From positions 992,001 through 1,056,000 of the forward strand of contig CM057063.1 of assembly GCA_029945375.1 (NCBI GenBank): a stretch of DNA of 64,000 nt. The letters are read 5' to 3'. Position 1 is the first letter of the stretch. Every line of letters starts with the position of its first letter. The position numbers and the translations under genes were made by a program. Under the pieces are notes generated by a model that saw only the letters and a list, made by a program, of their open reading frames with translations, ran no database searches and had not been told where the DNA came from. Source of the stretch: Agaricus subrufescens (lineage: Eukaryota > Basidiomycota > Agaricomycetes > Agaricales > Agaricaceae). Shown in pieces: positions 34,297 to 45,221 of the stretch.

Positions 34297-36120
34297 ATGT
34301 CGAATACAACAGAGTCCCCCACGGACAAACCCGGAGGCCATCTCATCGTCGTCTCCAACCGACTGCCCATAACTATCACCAAGGACTCCCAGGGCGAATA
34401 TCATTTCAAAATGTCCTCCGGCGGGCTGGTTTCAGCACTATCTGGTTTCAAAAAATCTCACAATTTCACCTGGATCGGTTGGCCTGGGTTCTTCATTCCC
34501 CCGAAAGATCGCCCCCACGTCAATCAACGCCTGAAGGACGAGTATTCCTGTCAGGCGGTCTATCTCGATGATGATGTCGCTGACCGTCACTATAACGGGT
34601 TCTCCAATTCCATCTTATGGCCCCTCTTCCACTATCACCCGGGGGAAATGAACTTTGACGAGGCAAACTGGCAGGCGTATAGGCAGGCAAACTTGCAATT
34701 TGCTGAGGCTGTCCGACAGCAAATCACACCTGGAGCGATGGTATGGGTTCAAGACTATCATCTCATGCTCATGCCCATGCTCTTGCGGGGACTGATCGAT
34801 GGATGCAACGTTGGAGACGTCATTCACGAGCAGCTATCGCTGATTAATGAGGGAATCGAAGGGGAGGAATTCGGAACCTCAGCGGGCATGCCCGGTATTA
34901 AGATTGGGTTCTTCCTCCATACGCCTTTCCCTAGTAGTGAGATTTATCGGTGCGTATTTACCTACAAAAGTCTATGATTCTCATGTTTCTTGTCGCCTCT
35001 AGAATCCTGCCTGTGCGCCGAGAAATATTGCATGGGATCCTATATTGCGACTTAATCGGTTTCCACACATACGATTACGCCCGCCATTTCTTATCATCAT
35101 GTACTCGTATCCTTGGCCTACCTACTATGCCAAATGGAGTAGAGTTTGAGGGTCGACTTGCGCACGTTGGAACATTTCCCATCGGGATTGAACCAGACTC
35201 ATTTATTAATGTATGTCTCCTCGGATTCTGTTACATGTTTGTTCTTAAAAAAGAACTTTCAAAGAACTTGAAAAAACAAGCTGTTAAAGACCGCATAAAT
35301 CAACTCGAACAACGTTTCGGTGGCGTGAAACTGATCGTTGGAGTTGATCGTCTCGATTACATTAAGGGTGTTCCTCAAAAGTTGCATGCGATGGAGTTGT
35401 TCCTCACACAACATCCTGAATGGATTGGCAAAGTAAGCGAGACCACCACAATTTGACCCAAACTGATCATTCTGGTCCAGGTTGTTCTAGTTCAACTTGC
35501 AGTTCCATCGCGTCAAGATGTAGAAGAATACCAGAACCTAAGATCCACTGTCAACGAGTTAGTTGGCCGGATCAATGGTCGATTCGGGACGGTGGAGTTT
35601 ATGCCGATTCATTTCATGCACAAGAGTCTACCCTTCGATGAATTATGTGCGATGTATGCTGTCAGTGATGTCTGTTTGATCTCCAGCACCAGAGATGGCA
35701 TGAATCTTGTACGTTTAACCGGGTAGCCGTTTATGCACCGCCTTCTGACGCACTGCACAGGTATCTTACGAGTATATTGCTTGTCAACAAGCCCGGCAAG
35801 GTGTCATGATCCTTTCCGAGTTCGCGGGTGCTGCCCAGAGCCTGAATGGGTCGATTGTTGTCAACCCTTGGGACTCACAGCAAGTTGCCGATGCGATTCA
35901 TGAGGCGGTCACAATGGACACGGCTACAAGAGTGGAAAATCACCGCAAATTATTCAAATATGTAAACAAGTACACTGCCGCGTTTTGGGGCACTAGCTTC
36001 ATCAAGGAGATGAGCCGCATCGACTCCGATTCCGACTATAGAAACAATCAGACTGTGGCGGAAAGTCTTGTTAACGGCGTTTTCAACACCGTTGCGTCGT
36101 CAATTACAACCTCAGCCTGA
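34297..36120 (+). CDS. TPS1: Alpha,alpha-trehalose-phosphate synthase (UDP-forming)
   Basis: Exons are 34297-34949, 35003-35210, 35265-35432, 35481-35708 and 35761-36120 (538 residues). It joins UDP-glucose and glucose-6-phosphate to trehalose-6-phosphate in the cytosol, the first step of trehalose synthesis, and restrains glycolysis in yeast. GT20-family signs in order are VSNRLPITI, SSGGLVSAL, WIGWPG, LWPLFHYHPGE, WVQDYHLMLMP, FLHTPFPSSEIYR, IGFHTYDYARHFL, GVDRLDYIKG and RDGMNLVSYEYIACQ. No C-terminal phosphatase domain follows, so this is the synthase subunit alone, as for Tps1. The last 30 residues are variable and Ser/Thr-rich. Confidence 0.97.
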
Positions 36121-36890
36121 TCGTTGTTGGGCTCCATTGGAGAATAGGTATAATCTTATGGTGTTTCTTTTTGTTTTGTCTATATGTTTGTGGTTTCCTT
36201 TTTGGTAGGGAGTTAGAAGATAGTGTCAATCGATGTATACATATGACTATTATCTGATATGTGTGAGTGTATTTTTGGTGACATGGCACCTGGTTCCAGG
36301 TCCATACCGCGGCCGAAGTTCTTGCAGGGACAGAAGATTCTTTGGATTTCGACATCAGAAGTCTGCTCATAACTAGAAACAGCATCTTGCAATTTTGCAT
36401 CTTAAGAGCTCCCAAGGAAAGCAAATCGGGTGGCTTTGGTGCCACCTAGCATGGACCATAAGAGAAGATAACAGTTTAATTGAGTCGCTGTGCTGCGCTC
36501 GGCCCCCCGCCACGTCACGTCACCGCCTTGGATGATTCTCGGCTGATTTCCAGCACAGGGATAGTTGAAAGTAAAATCATTTTTCCTAGGCATATACCTA
36601 TACACTGCCATATACCGGGATATGGGGCTGACCGTCAGGTGCAGGAGCGTCGGGCACGGCTCGGCGAACGGTTTGTTTTCGGTGTCTCATGGAGTTACCG
36701 GTTGTATTGGTTTCTGCAGGCGTCGTCACCTTAAAGGGAAGGGGACCTAAAGAAGGTCTTTGGAATGCTAAGCCGCCAGGGAGGGTCAAGGGCTTGCAAT
36801 GGGCACGGAGTTCCGAGAGCCAAGCCACTAGGTCTTGCTCAATGAACTATAACATGAACTTAGGTGATCAAGTGACATCGGAAATGCTAA
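36121..36890. other. Intergenic, TPS1 3' end to tRNA-Arg
   Basis: 770 bp with no supported gene. Frames of 60-113 codons on both strands are compositional and mutually overlapping. A C-rich block with TGACGTG-like repeats (about 36507-36523) is present. TTATCTGAT at 36250-36258 matches the iron-GATA consensus but sits just after the TPS1 stop and is probably chance. Confidence 0.5.
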
Positions 36891-36983
36891 GGCGGACTGG
36901 CGTAATGGTTAACGCGCCAGTTTCCGGTGTAGAACAATCTGCAACGAGCTGGAGATTTCTGGGTTCGAGTCCCAGGTTCGTCG
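36891..36983 (+). tRNA. tRNA-Arg (anticodon CCG) with a 19-nt intron
   Basis: The 5' acceptor strand GGCGGAC (36891-36897) pairs with GTTCGTC (36976-36982), allowing G-U pairs, and G36983 is the discriminator. The D arm is GCGT/ACGC. The anticodon stem CCAGT (36917-36921) pairs with GCTGG (36948-36952). The T arm is CTGGG, TTCGAGT, CCCAG. The loop carries TTCCGG before and A after an extra 19 nt (36928-36946), placing the intron at the usual site after position 37 and giving anticodon CCG (36924-36926), which reads the Arg codon CGG. A run of five T (36988-36992) just downstream fits a polymerase III terminator. Confidence 0.88.
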
Positions 36984-37552
36984 TTGATTTTTCTACCGTC
37001 CATGGATCCTAATAATATGCAGGGAGCTCCGCAGTTCATCGAGAGATCTCAATGCATTGGTGGAGTGATCATCGGGCAGTTTAGATTCTAAGTTTTTTTT
37101 CTCAGGGTGCCACTTCTGGGGCCGATCGGACAGTACGTGAAGCTGCGTGTTAATGAGAGTACACTGAGACATTCATAAAGGATGCTGAGATGCTGGGCGG
37201 ACAGACGACGGCCGATTTAACCGGGTTCAAGAGTGGGGTTGACTAGGCTTGCAATGCGGGGAGACTTGGCACTGTCTAAAACAACCCAGGAAGTTCCCGC
37301 GACTTGTTTTAGTCAGGCTCAGTGATTGAAACTGGGTGACATCATCAACTTATGGCGCACTACATGGATGCAGCTGGGGTCGGATTTGCGTATGACTGGG
37401 AACGCAAGGTAGCCGAGTCAAGGGCTCGTATATATAGTCAACGAGCTTGTCAGCCACGTGTGGCAGGGCAGGACGCAGTAGGCACGGCATTCGGGACTTT
37501 TGATGTGGGAAACTTCGGGGCTGTGTAGAACAATCGAATAAGTACTCGAGTG
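36984..37552. other. Intergenic, upstream of the Ca2+ ATPase gene
   Basis: 569 bp, presumably the promoter of the Ca2+ ATPase gene. It begins with the polymerase III terminator of the tRNA. No frame or repeat of note. A TATATATA-like run at 37428-37436 lies about 115 bp upstream of the ATG. Confidence 0.45.
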
Positions 37553-40500
37553 ATGCTCAAGCATGTTTTTTCGCCAATGCCAGCACTCCCACCCAATATC
37601 CCCTCCATCAACATCACAGCTGCCACTTCCTCCGACAATATCACAGGATCTCTCCTTTCAGCTCCTTCTTCCCCCTCATCGTCCGACTACGCTCCCCCCT
37701 ACAGCTACCCCCCCTCCCCAACTCCGACAGTCCACTCGAACCACCACCCATTTGATGACCGGCTGCGTTTGGACATGCTTAGCCCCGACAATGCAGAATC
37801 CAGTAGACACAAGAGAAAGTCTAGTAGTTCGACTATGAACAGCAACACCACTCGGACTGATGTGGAACTTTCTCATATGCCCAAAGGCGCAACCTCCTGC
37901 ACTACCTCTTGTACCGAAGTCGACATTCAAGCATCATCAGCTCACATATCACCCCACAACAAGAAAGACCACAAGTCCAGCGAACACGAGGTATACGGGC
38001 ACGAACACGAAGACGAAGGCCCTGAACCTGGCCCCTTTGATTTCAGGCCCCACAGACTAGCTCAGATGGTCGAGGAGAAGAGTATACCTATACTCGAGAG
38101 TCTAGGCGGAACAAATGGTTTAGTGCGTGGTTTGGGGACTAGCGCCCAACATGGTCTTTCAACGAAATCCCTTGCGAGATCCAGTACAGCAAAGTCCGAT
38201 AACTCGGTACATGCGGACAACGTTCCCATCATTACACTCACAGAACCAAGCGGTCTCGTTCGTGAGCCATCGTCTCAGGATCACCGCGCATATACTGCGA
38301 CATTAGAAGACCGTAGGCGGGTATATGGCCAGAATATTTTGCCTGTACGGCCGAGTAAATCGTTGCTATCATTAATGTGGTTGGCGCTAAAGGACAAAGT
38401 CCTGGTATGTCTTGTTGTAGAACTCATTACTACATTTGTCATGACCCTTGTTAGATTCTTCTTTCGGTTGCTGCAGTCGTCTCGCTCGCTCTTGGTCTCT
38501 TCCAAGACTTTGGCACTCCGCGTGAACCCGGACAGCCACCGGTGGAGTGGGTCGAGGGCGTGGCAATTATTGTTGCCGTCGCTATTGTGGTATGTCATAT
38601 GAACAGATCTTTGTCTTTGTCGGGCTAACAACATCCACTCAAAATGCCAGGTCCTCGTTGGCTCGCTCAATGATTGGCAAAAGGAACGCCAGTTCAAACA
38701 GCTGAATGAGAAAAAGGAAGAGCGGACTGTAAAGGTAATTCGAGACGGACAGGAAAGGCTTATCGATATCAAGGTTCGTTCTGATAAGCTTTCTTTATAA
38801 TTTGTTTCTTAATTTCTGTCATCAGGATGTACTCGTTGGTGATGTCGCACTTCTGGAACCTGGAGAGGTTGTCCCCTGTGACGGAATCTTCCTTTCTGGT
38901 CATAATGTTAAGATTGATGAATCCGGGGCCACGGGTGAGTCGGATGCCATCGGGAAAGTCCCTCAATGGGAACTCCTTGAGCTCCCTAAGGATTCCGAAA
39001 ATGCGCATCTCGATTGCTTCATCCTTAGTGGAAGCAAGGTTCTAGAAGGTGTCGGAAAATATGTCGTTGTCGCTGTTGGAACTGAAAGCTTTAATGGTCG
39101 CATTTTGAGGGGTGAGTCTGATTTTTTTTGAACTACTATTACAAAATTTTAACTTTATGGAACAGCCCTGCAGGGAGACATGGAGAACACACCGCTCCAA
39201 ATCAAGCTCAATTATCTTGCGGAGCTAATAGCCAAGGTTGGCTCTGCCGCCGGCCTTTTACTTTTTGTGGCTCTCTTAATCCGATTTTTCGTACAAATTG
39301 GCAAAAACGAGCCTGTTCGGTAAGTTTCGTATGTCTCATTCTCAACAATCAAATCCTCAAAAATCGCAGGACATCGAGTCAGAAGGGTTTGGCATTTGTA
39401 AATATTCTCATCATTTCCGTTACTCTCATTGTTGTCGCCGTCCCTGAAGGTCTGTTGCACAATCTACCCTGTTCCTGTCTATTAACTTATGGTCCCAGGT
39501 CTCCCACTGGCTGTCACGCTCGCATTGGCCTTCGCGACGAAACGCATGACTTATGAGAAGCTGTTGGTTCGTGTACTAAGTTCATGCGAAACGATGGCCA
39601 ATGCGTCAGTCGTATGCACCGACAAAACCGGTACACTCACGCAGAACATGATGACTGTTGTTGCTGGTTCGGTAGGGGTCCATGCAAAGTTCGTTCGTGA
39701 TCTTGACGATAATGCGGGGCGCTCGAATGCCAAGGAGATCAATAAAACGAGCCAGAATGACGAGGATTTCTCAGTCGAGCAAAGCGATCTCAGCGGTGTT
39801 CTGGCGCCTCAGCTTCGCGATCTGTTCAACGAGGCGATTGCGGTCAATTCGACCGCCTTCGAAGATATTGACGCTGAGACTGGAGAGTCCGTTTTTGTCG
39901 GAAGCAAAACTGAAATTGCCCTCCTTCAGTTTGCTAAAGATCTCGGATGGCCAAGCTTCCGAGAAACTCGTGAAAGCGCGGAGATCATCCAACTAGATCC
40001 CTTCTCTAGCGAGCGGAAGGCGATGGGTGTTGTGATCAAATTGGCGAGTGGCTCATATCGCTTCTATGCGAAGGGAGCCTCGGAAATTCTGTCCAGCAAG
40101 AGCACCTCCCATGTCATCGTCAATAGAGATGGCAACTTCGAGGCGAATAAGGCTGTTCAAACCCAACCCATTGACGCCACTGCACGAGAGAACATCAATA
40201 TTACAGTCGCCTTTTACGCCAACCAGTCCCTTCGCACCATCGCCCTCTGCTATCGAGACTTTACTTCTTGGCCTCCTGCAGGATCCCAAATGTCGGAGCA
40301 ACATGAAGTAGGTTGTGGATGATCCTACCATACGTTGACTAATCTTTTATTGCTAGGTACCTTGGGCGGATCTGGCTAAAGACCTCACATTAATTGGTAT
40401 CACTGGTATCGAGGATCCCCTGCGTCCTGGTGTGCGTGAATCGGTTGCAAAATGTCATCATGCTGGTGTAAGTGTCAAGATGTGCACCGGCGATAACGTT

Positions 40501-42037
40501 GATACCGCTCGCTCGATTGCACTACAATGTGGTATCTACTCTCCTGGTGGTACCGTCATGGAAGGACCTGAGTTCCGTCGGTTGACGCCGACTAAACGTC
40601 TCGAAATTGTTCCCCAGCTTCAGGTTTTGGCGCGCTCATCACCTGAAGACAAGAAAATATTGGTTGCCACTTTGAAGTCCCTTGGCGAAGTTGTCGGTGT
40701 CACTGGTGATGGAACTAATGATGGCCCTGCACTTAAGACTGCCAATGTCGGCTTTTCCATGGGTATTGCTGGTACCGAAGTTGCCAAGGAAGCTTCCGAC
40801 ATCATTCTTATGGACGACAATTTCTCATCGATAGTGAAAGCTATTATGTGGGGTCGTTGTGTCAATGATGCCGTCCGCAAATTCTTACAGTTTCAGATCT
40901 GTGCCAACGTTACTGCTGTTGTCATTACCTTCGTGACTGCTATTGCCTCCGATCAAGAAGAGTCCGTCCTGAGTGCCGTCCAGCTCTTGTGGATCAACAT
41001 AATAATGGACACTTTTGCTGCTTTGGCGCTCGCTACCGATCCTGCGAGTGAGGAACTTCTCGATCGTAAACCCGATAGGAAAACAGCTCCCCTCTTTTCC
41101 ACTGATATGTACAAGACGATTCTCTTCCAGTCAATCTATCAGATCATCATCATACTCGTTTTCCATTTCCGTGGCCACGAAATCTTGGGCTATGACCACT
41201 CCAAGAGAGGAGATGCGATTGTACAAACACTGGTTTTCAACACCTTTGTCTTCGCACAAATCTTCAATTCGTTCAACAGTCGCCGCCTCGATCGCCGCCT
41301 TAATGTCTTTGAAGGTATTCATAGGAATTTCTATTTCATCGGTATCACCGCCATAGGCAAGTTTTTGAAATTTTGTTCTATATCGTCCCTCATACTGACG
41401 AATGCCATGCAGAATTTGGCGCACAAATTCTGATAGTCTTTGTCGGAGGTGCCGCTTTCCAGGTCACACCGCTTCCGGGACGTGAATGGGGAATTTCGGT
41501 GGCTCTTGGTTTCGTTTCAATTCCCTGGGGTGCAATTACTCGTCTTTTGCCGAATGAACCATTTGAAAAAGTTTTCAAGAAACTGGGGCTCCTTGGCAAA
41601 GACGAGGATATCTTACCGTCATCTCGTGCTGACACCAACGTATGGCTTGGCGCTGCTAACGTTGTGAAAGACAACTTGAACTATTTCTCCAACGTCCGCG
41701 GTGGTCGTATGCGCGCATCTTCTTTTGTTGGAAAGAGTCGTTCCGCTCGTATCAGCAGCGAGAAGATAGCTGTGTAAGTTTGATAACACAAGTTCTTGCT
41801 GACGCAATCGTGAACTCATAAATTTGTCAATCTAGAACTTCTATGATGACGATGGTGCCTACTCTAATTGCTGGCAGTATAGCAGCTAGATCCAACACTT
41901 CAAAAGATCCGATCGAGATAGATCCTTCGAAGTCTTCCGCACCACTATCAAACGATGAAGAGATCCATCCTGACTTGTTGCCCAAGGATGATCCAACGAG
42001 TATCAAATCTGATACCGATGTCGACAAAATCGTTTGA
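37553..42037 (+). CDS. PMC1: P-type Ca2+-transporting ATPase, PMCA/Pmc1-like (P2B)
   Basis: Exons are 37553-38404, 38455-38589, 38651-38773, 38826-39111, 39166-39319, 39370-39449, 39499-40307, 40357-41356, 41413-41773 and 41836-42037 (1333 residues). It would pump Ca2+ out of the cytosol, in fungi mostly into the vacuole. Key parts are the actuator motif ATGES, the M4 ion-site sequence VAVPEGLPLAV, the phosphorylated Asp585 in CTDKTGTLTQ, the GDGTNDGPALK hinge and the M6 region WINIIMDTFAALALATDP. The N-terminus is an unusually long (about 250 residues) Ser/His-rich disordered tail before VYGQNILP. The frame before ATG extends to a GTG, but ATG at 37553 is the first methionine. The intron 41357-41412 has a GC donor (GCAAGT); no GT site keeps the frame. 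Confidence 0.95.
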
Positions 42038-42706
42038 AATCTGCCAACTTTTTTCCCCTACTCTTTTATCTTGAAGTCCGAAAGATGGGCCGACTGTTGA
42101 TATTCAATGGATGTTCATTCTCCGGATCGGTGCCCCTGTGAGGGCATTCACGTAGGCTCCTACGGGTTTATGACGTGATGAAACTCCAGCACCCACGTCT
42201 TCTTGTACCCGGCCCCATTACCTACTTGGGACTGGTGCCACGAACCACATAATTCTATTTAGCTCTCTTTAATGATTACAACAAGCATAAGAATACTAAT
42301 TGATTTGCAATCCACTGTCATTCCATCCTTAGCATAGCATTCTTTTCTCTTTCTTTTGTTCTGCACCGTAGGTATAGCCGTTTTCCACATGTTCTTCGCA
42401 TCCAACTGATCAATTTAGATTCACCACATTATTACTTCATGTATTTACGACTTGCAGTATCGCTTTCGACAAATTACTATTTTTGAGAATGTTGAACATT
42501 CACGGCTTTATGAGCTGACTACTGGTTGGTTGGGGTAGAAATATATATAGACTGGTGACCTCTCGGTTGGCCATTAGACGAGGATATGTAGATATATTAA
42601 TGATATTTAGATTAACATGATCCTCTTCCTGGCCGTGAGCAGATCGACGGGAAGCGTATCGAAGTGATGCGTTGCTTCAAAAAAAGTGGGAAATAATGTT
42701 TACGAG
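42038..42706. other. Intergenic, Ca2+ ATPase 3' end to tRNA-Pro
   Basis: 669 bp, AT-rich, with no coding frame or repeat that I can support. It should include the ATPase 3' untranslated region. A run of seven A on the plus strand at 42679-42685 lies downstream of the minus-strand tRNA and can act as its polymerase III terminator. Confidence 0.5.
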
Positions 42707-42789
42707 GGGCTTCACCGGGAATCGAACCCGGGCCACTTGCAATTGCGGTTAGACCCAAAGCAAGTATCGTACCTCTAGACTATGAAGCC
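42707..42789 (-). tRNA. tRNA-Pro (anticodon TGG) with a 12-nt intron
   Basis: Read on the minus strand, the acceptor strand GGCTTCA (42789-42783) pairs with TGAAGCC (42714-42708), with discriminator C at 42707, as in eukaryotic tRNA-Pro. The anticodon stem CTTGC pairs with GCAAG. The loop is TTTGGG, then 12 extra nt (42742-42753), then T, giving anticodon TGG (42755-42757). The T arm is CCGGG, TTCGATT, CCCGG. The sequence closely follows other eukaryotic tRNA-Pro genes with TTTGGGT in the loop. A near-identical copy lies 71 bp away. Confidence 0.92.
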
Positions 42790-42860
42790 TTGGTGGAGAA
42801 GAGGCGGAGTGTCAAATATCACCATCTCCCTCGTAACCAAAAGAAGGAAAAGGAAGGAAT

Positions 42861-42941
42861 GGGCTTCGCCGGGAATCGAACCCGGGCCACTTGCAGTTGT
42901 GCGAGCCCAAAGCAAGTATCGTACCTCTAGACTACGAAGCC
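42861..42941 (-). tRNA. tRNA-Pro (anticodon TGG) with a 10-nt intron, tandem copy
   Basis: The acceptor strand GGCTTCG (42941-42935) pairs with CGAAGCC (42868-42862), with discriminator C at 42861. It matches the other copy over the mature tRNA except for a compensated base pair in the acceptor stem (A-T changed to G-C at the seventh pair). The loop intron is 10 nt (42896-42905) and of different sequence, and the anticodon is TGG (42907-42909). Short T runs follow on the minus strand. The pair is a local duplication. Confidence 0.92.
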
Positions 42942-43180
42942 GATTGGTGGGGCGGGGCCAGGTGCAGCCAGGAGGTGAGAAGCACGCGCCGCGCAGGGGA
43001 AGGCGCGTTCTGGGAGCAATTGCGCGAGAAAGGGGCGGGGAGGAGGGGAGTGGGATTGCGGCGGGACTTGGGAGGAGGATGTGTGTGAAAAAGCGGGGAA
43101 AGACCCTGCAAGCGAGTGGCGACTGTTGATTCGGACTTGTGCTTGGCTTGTGGCGGGCGCGCTGTCTGTTACTTTCCACA

Positions 43181-44678
43181 ATGTCCTTTTTCTCCAGTAA
43201 CACCCCCGCCTCCGTCACCGCGGTAGCCTCCTCTAGCGGCGACAAGGATATTGAGGTCACCGACCCACCCTCCGACTCCATCTCCTCTCTCTCTTTCTCG
43301 GGCCAGGCGGACTATCTTGCCGTTGGAAGTTGGGATAACAGCGTGCGTACCGGTCTTCTCTGTGCACGCGATGGTAGGTACTAAAAGTGCACTATTCAGG
43401 TCCGAATCTACGAAGTTGGTGCCGCAGGCCAGACGCAGGGAAGAGCAGTTTATCAGCACCAAGGGCCTGTCCTGTCTACCTGCTGGAATAAAGTTCGTTC
43501 TCTCCTGTCTCTACCTATCCTCAGACTCGCTTCATTGCTGTTTACAGGAAGGAAACAAAATCTTCTCCGGTGGTGCTGATAATGCTGGCCGAATGTTCGA
43601 TGTAACGACTGGCCAAGCTACACAGGTTGCCCAGCACGACGCGCCCATAAAGGTCGTGAAGTGGATTGATGCGCCTCAAGCGAGCATTCTCGCCACTGGT
43701 AGTTGGGATAAAACGATCAAGGTATGAGAACCGGGCCCAAACGCGCGTATGTGTCCTGATGTAGGCTAGTATTGGGATATTAGATCGCAAAATCCCGTCG
43801 CGACGGTGCAGCTACCCGAAAGATGCTACACTCTTGATGTTCAGTATCCTGTTCTTACCGTCGGAACTGCCGAGCGTCATATTCAAATCTACAATCTCAC
43901 TAATCCCAATACCCCCTACAAGGTCTTATGCGTCAACCACATATCCTGATATTTGTCTGACGATTCAACTCCCACCTCTCACAGACAATAACGTCTCCCT
44001 TGAAATGGCAGACTCGTGTCATTTCCTGCTTTACAGCATCACAAAATAACGGGTTCGCAGTAGGTAGTGTCGAGGGTCGTGTGGCCATCCAGTGAGTTCC
44101 AACCTGAGTCCCGGGCGAACAACTGACCAAAGGTCCCTAGATACGTCGAAGAATCCGAATCTTCGTGAGCCTTTTCTGCCGCGTATACTTTCCTTCATTC
44201 ACACTTCGACTAGTAACAATTTCTCCTTCAAATGCCACCGTCGTGACGCAAATCCTTCTAGTAAAGACCAAAGTCTAGTATATGCGGTCAATGACATCTC
44301 TTTCCATCCAGTCCATGGAACATTCTCCACCTGCGGTGCGTTTCCTTTCTTTTCTTTCCGTCGTTGATCGGAACTTGACATTTTCAAGGTTCTGATGGAA
44401 CCATTCATTTCTGGGACAAAGACGCGCGAACGCGTCTGAAGAGTAAGCATCATTAAATTACACTTTCGTTCTTGTCGCACTGATGGGTTGCTCCAGGTTT
44501 CGAAGCCGCGCCAGGGCCAATCTCATGCTCTGCGTTCAATAGGACAGGGAACATCTTTGCATACGCCGTTTCTTATGACTGGTCGAAGGGTCATTCTGGT
44601 ATGACACCAGGATTGCCTAACAAAGTGATGTTGCATGCATGCAAGGACGAGGAAGTCAGGAAGAGGCCCAGGAAATAG
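43181..44678 (+). CDS. RAE1: mRNA export factor RAE1/Gle2 (WD40 protein)
   Basis: Exons are 43181-43342, 43400-43492, 43548-43721, 43770-43922, 43985-44091, 44141-44164, 44214-44335, 44389-44442 and 44497-44678 (356 residues). Rae1 binds the Gle2-binding motif of Nup98-type nucleoporins and helps mRNA leave the nucleus. The WD repeats are clear: SDSISSLSFSGQADYLAVGSWD (split by punctuation of blades), VYQHQGPVLSTCW, FSGGADNAGRMFD, LATGSWDKTIKYWD, and HGTFSTCGSDGTIHFWD. The Rae1-type C-terminus has GNIFAYAVSYDWSKGH. The second half contains the ETSF-like RVAIQYVEE segment, split over a 24-nt exon (44141-44164). Confidence 0.95.
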
Positions 44679-45221
44679 TCTACTCCTTTTACCCATCTAC
44701 ATTGTATCTGCTGCTTCTTGATAACCATCCTTGTCAAATTGCTCTCAAGCACGCGTTGTATGTATAAGCAAACGTCTCTATCACGGATGTTGCGACTGGT
44801 GAGGGATTTGATTGGATAAGAAAATGACATTGGGAGGTAGTCACCCGGATTTGAGGCGGAATGGAACATTCTGTACCTACGGTGCTGTCTCTCTAGCACA
44901 TTTCGGTCCTTTTGTGGTGCTTCGCCTCGTTGGTTCCAGGTGTTCGTCTCCTCACCTGGGGGGTCAGGTTCTCTTGTGCTCTTCAGAAAGGCTACGCAAG
45001 ACAGGTGAAGTCATTTACTCTGGAGAGAAACAACACCGGAGCTGTTACTGAGTCTATATTATTCGTCGTAGTAAAAATCCAAACGGTCTATCTGTGTCGA
45101 GTCTGAGGTTGCCAAGAAAACTACCGAACAAGGCACCTCCCGATTTTAATGGGAGTTTGAGGGATATGGAGAGTGTACCTGTCTAGATCTACAACTCCGC
45201 AAAGAACTTCATAGATTAACA
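44679..45221. other. Intergenic between convergent genes
   Basis: 543 bp between the stop codons of RAE1 and the cytochrome P450. Frames on both strands overlap and show no resemblance to anything. It should hold the two 3' untranslated regions. No RNA gene or repeat seen. Confidence 0.5.

Noticed and set aside
36250..36258. Iron-GATA consensus match near TPS1.
   Set aside because: It lies just after the TPS1 stop codon and no iron-related gene is near.
42775..43462. Frames of 80-168 codons over the tRNA-Pro genes and the RAE1 start.
   Set aside because: They run through the tRNA genes and the RAE1 first exon in antisense; compositional artefacts.
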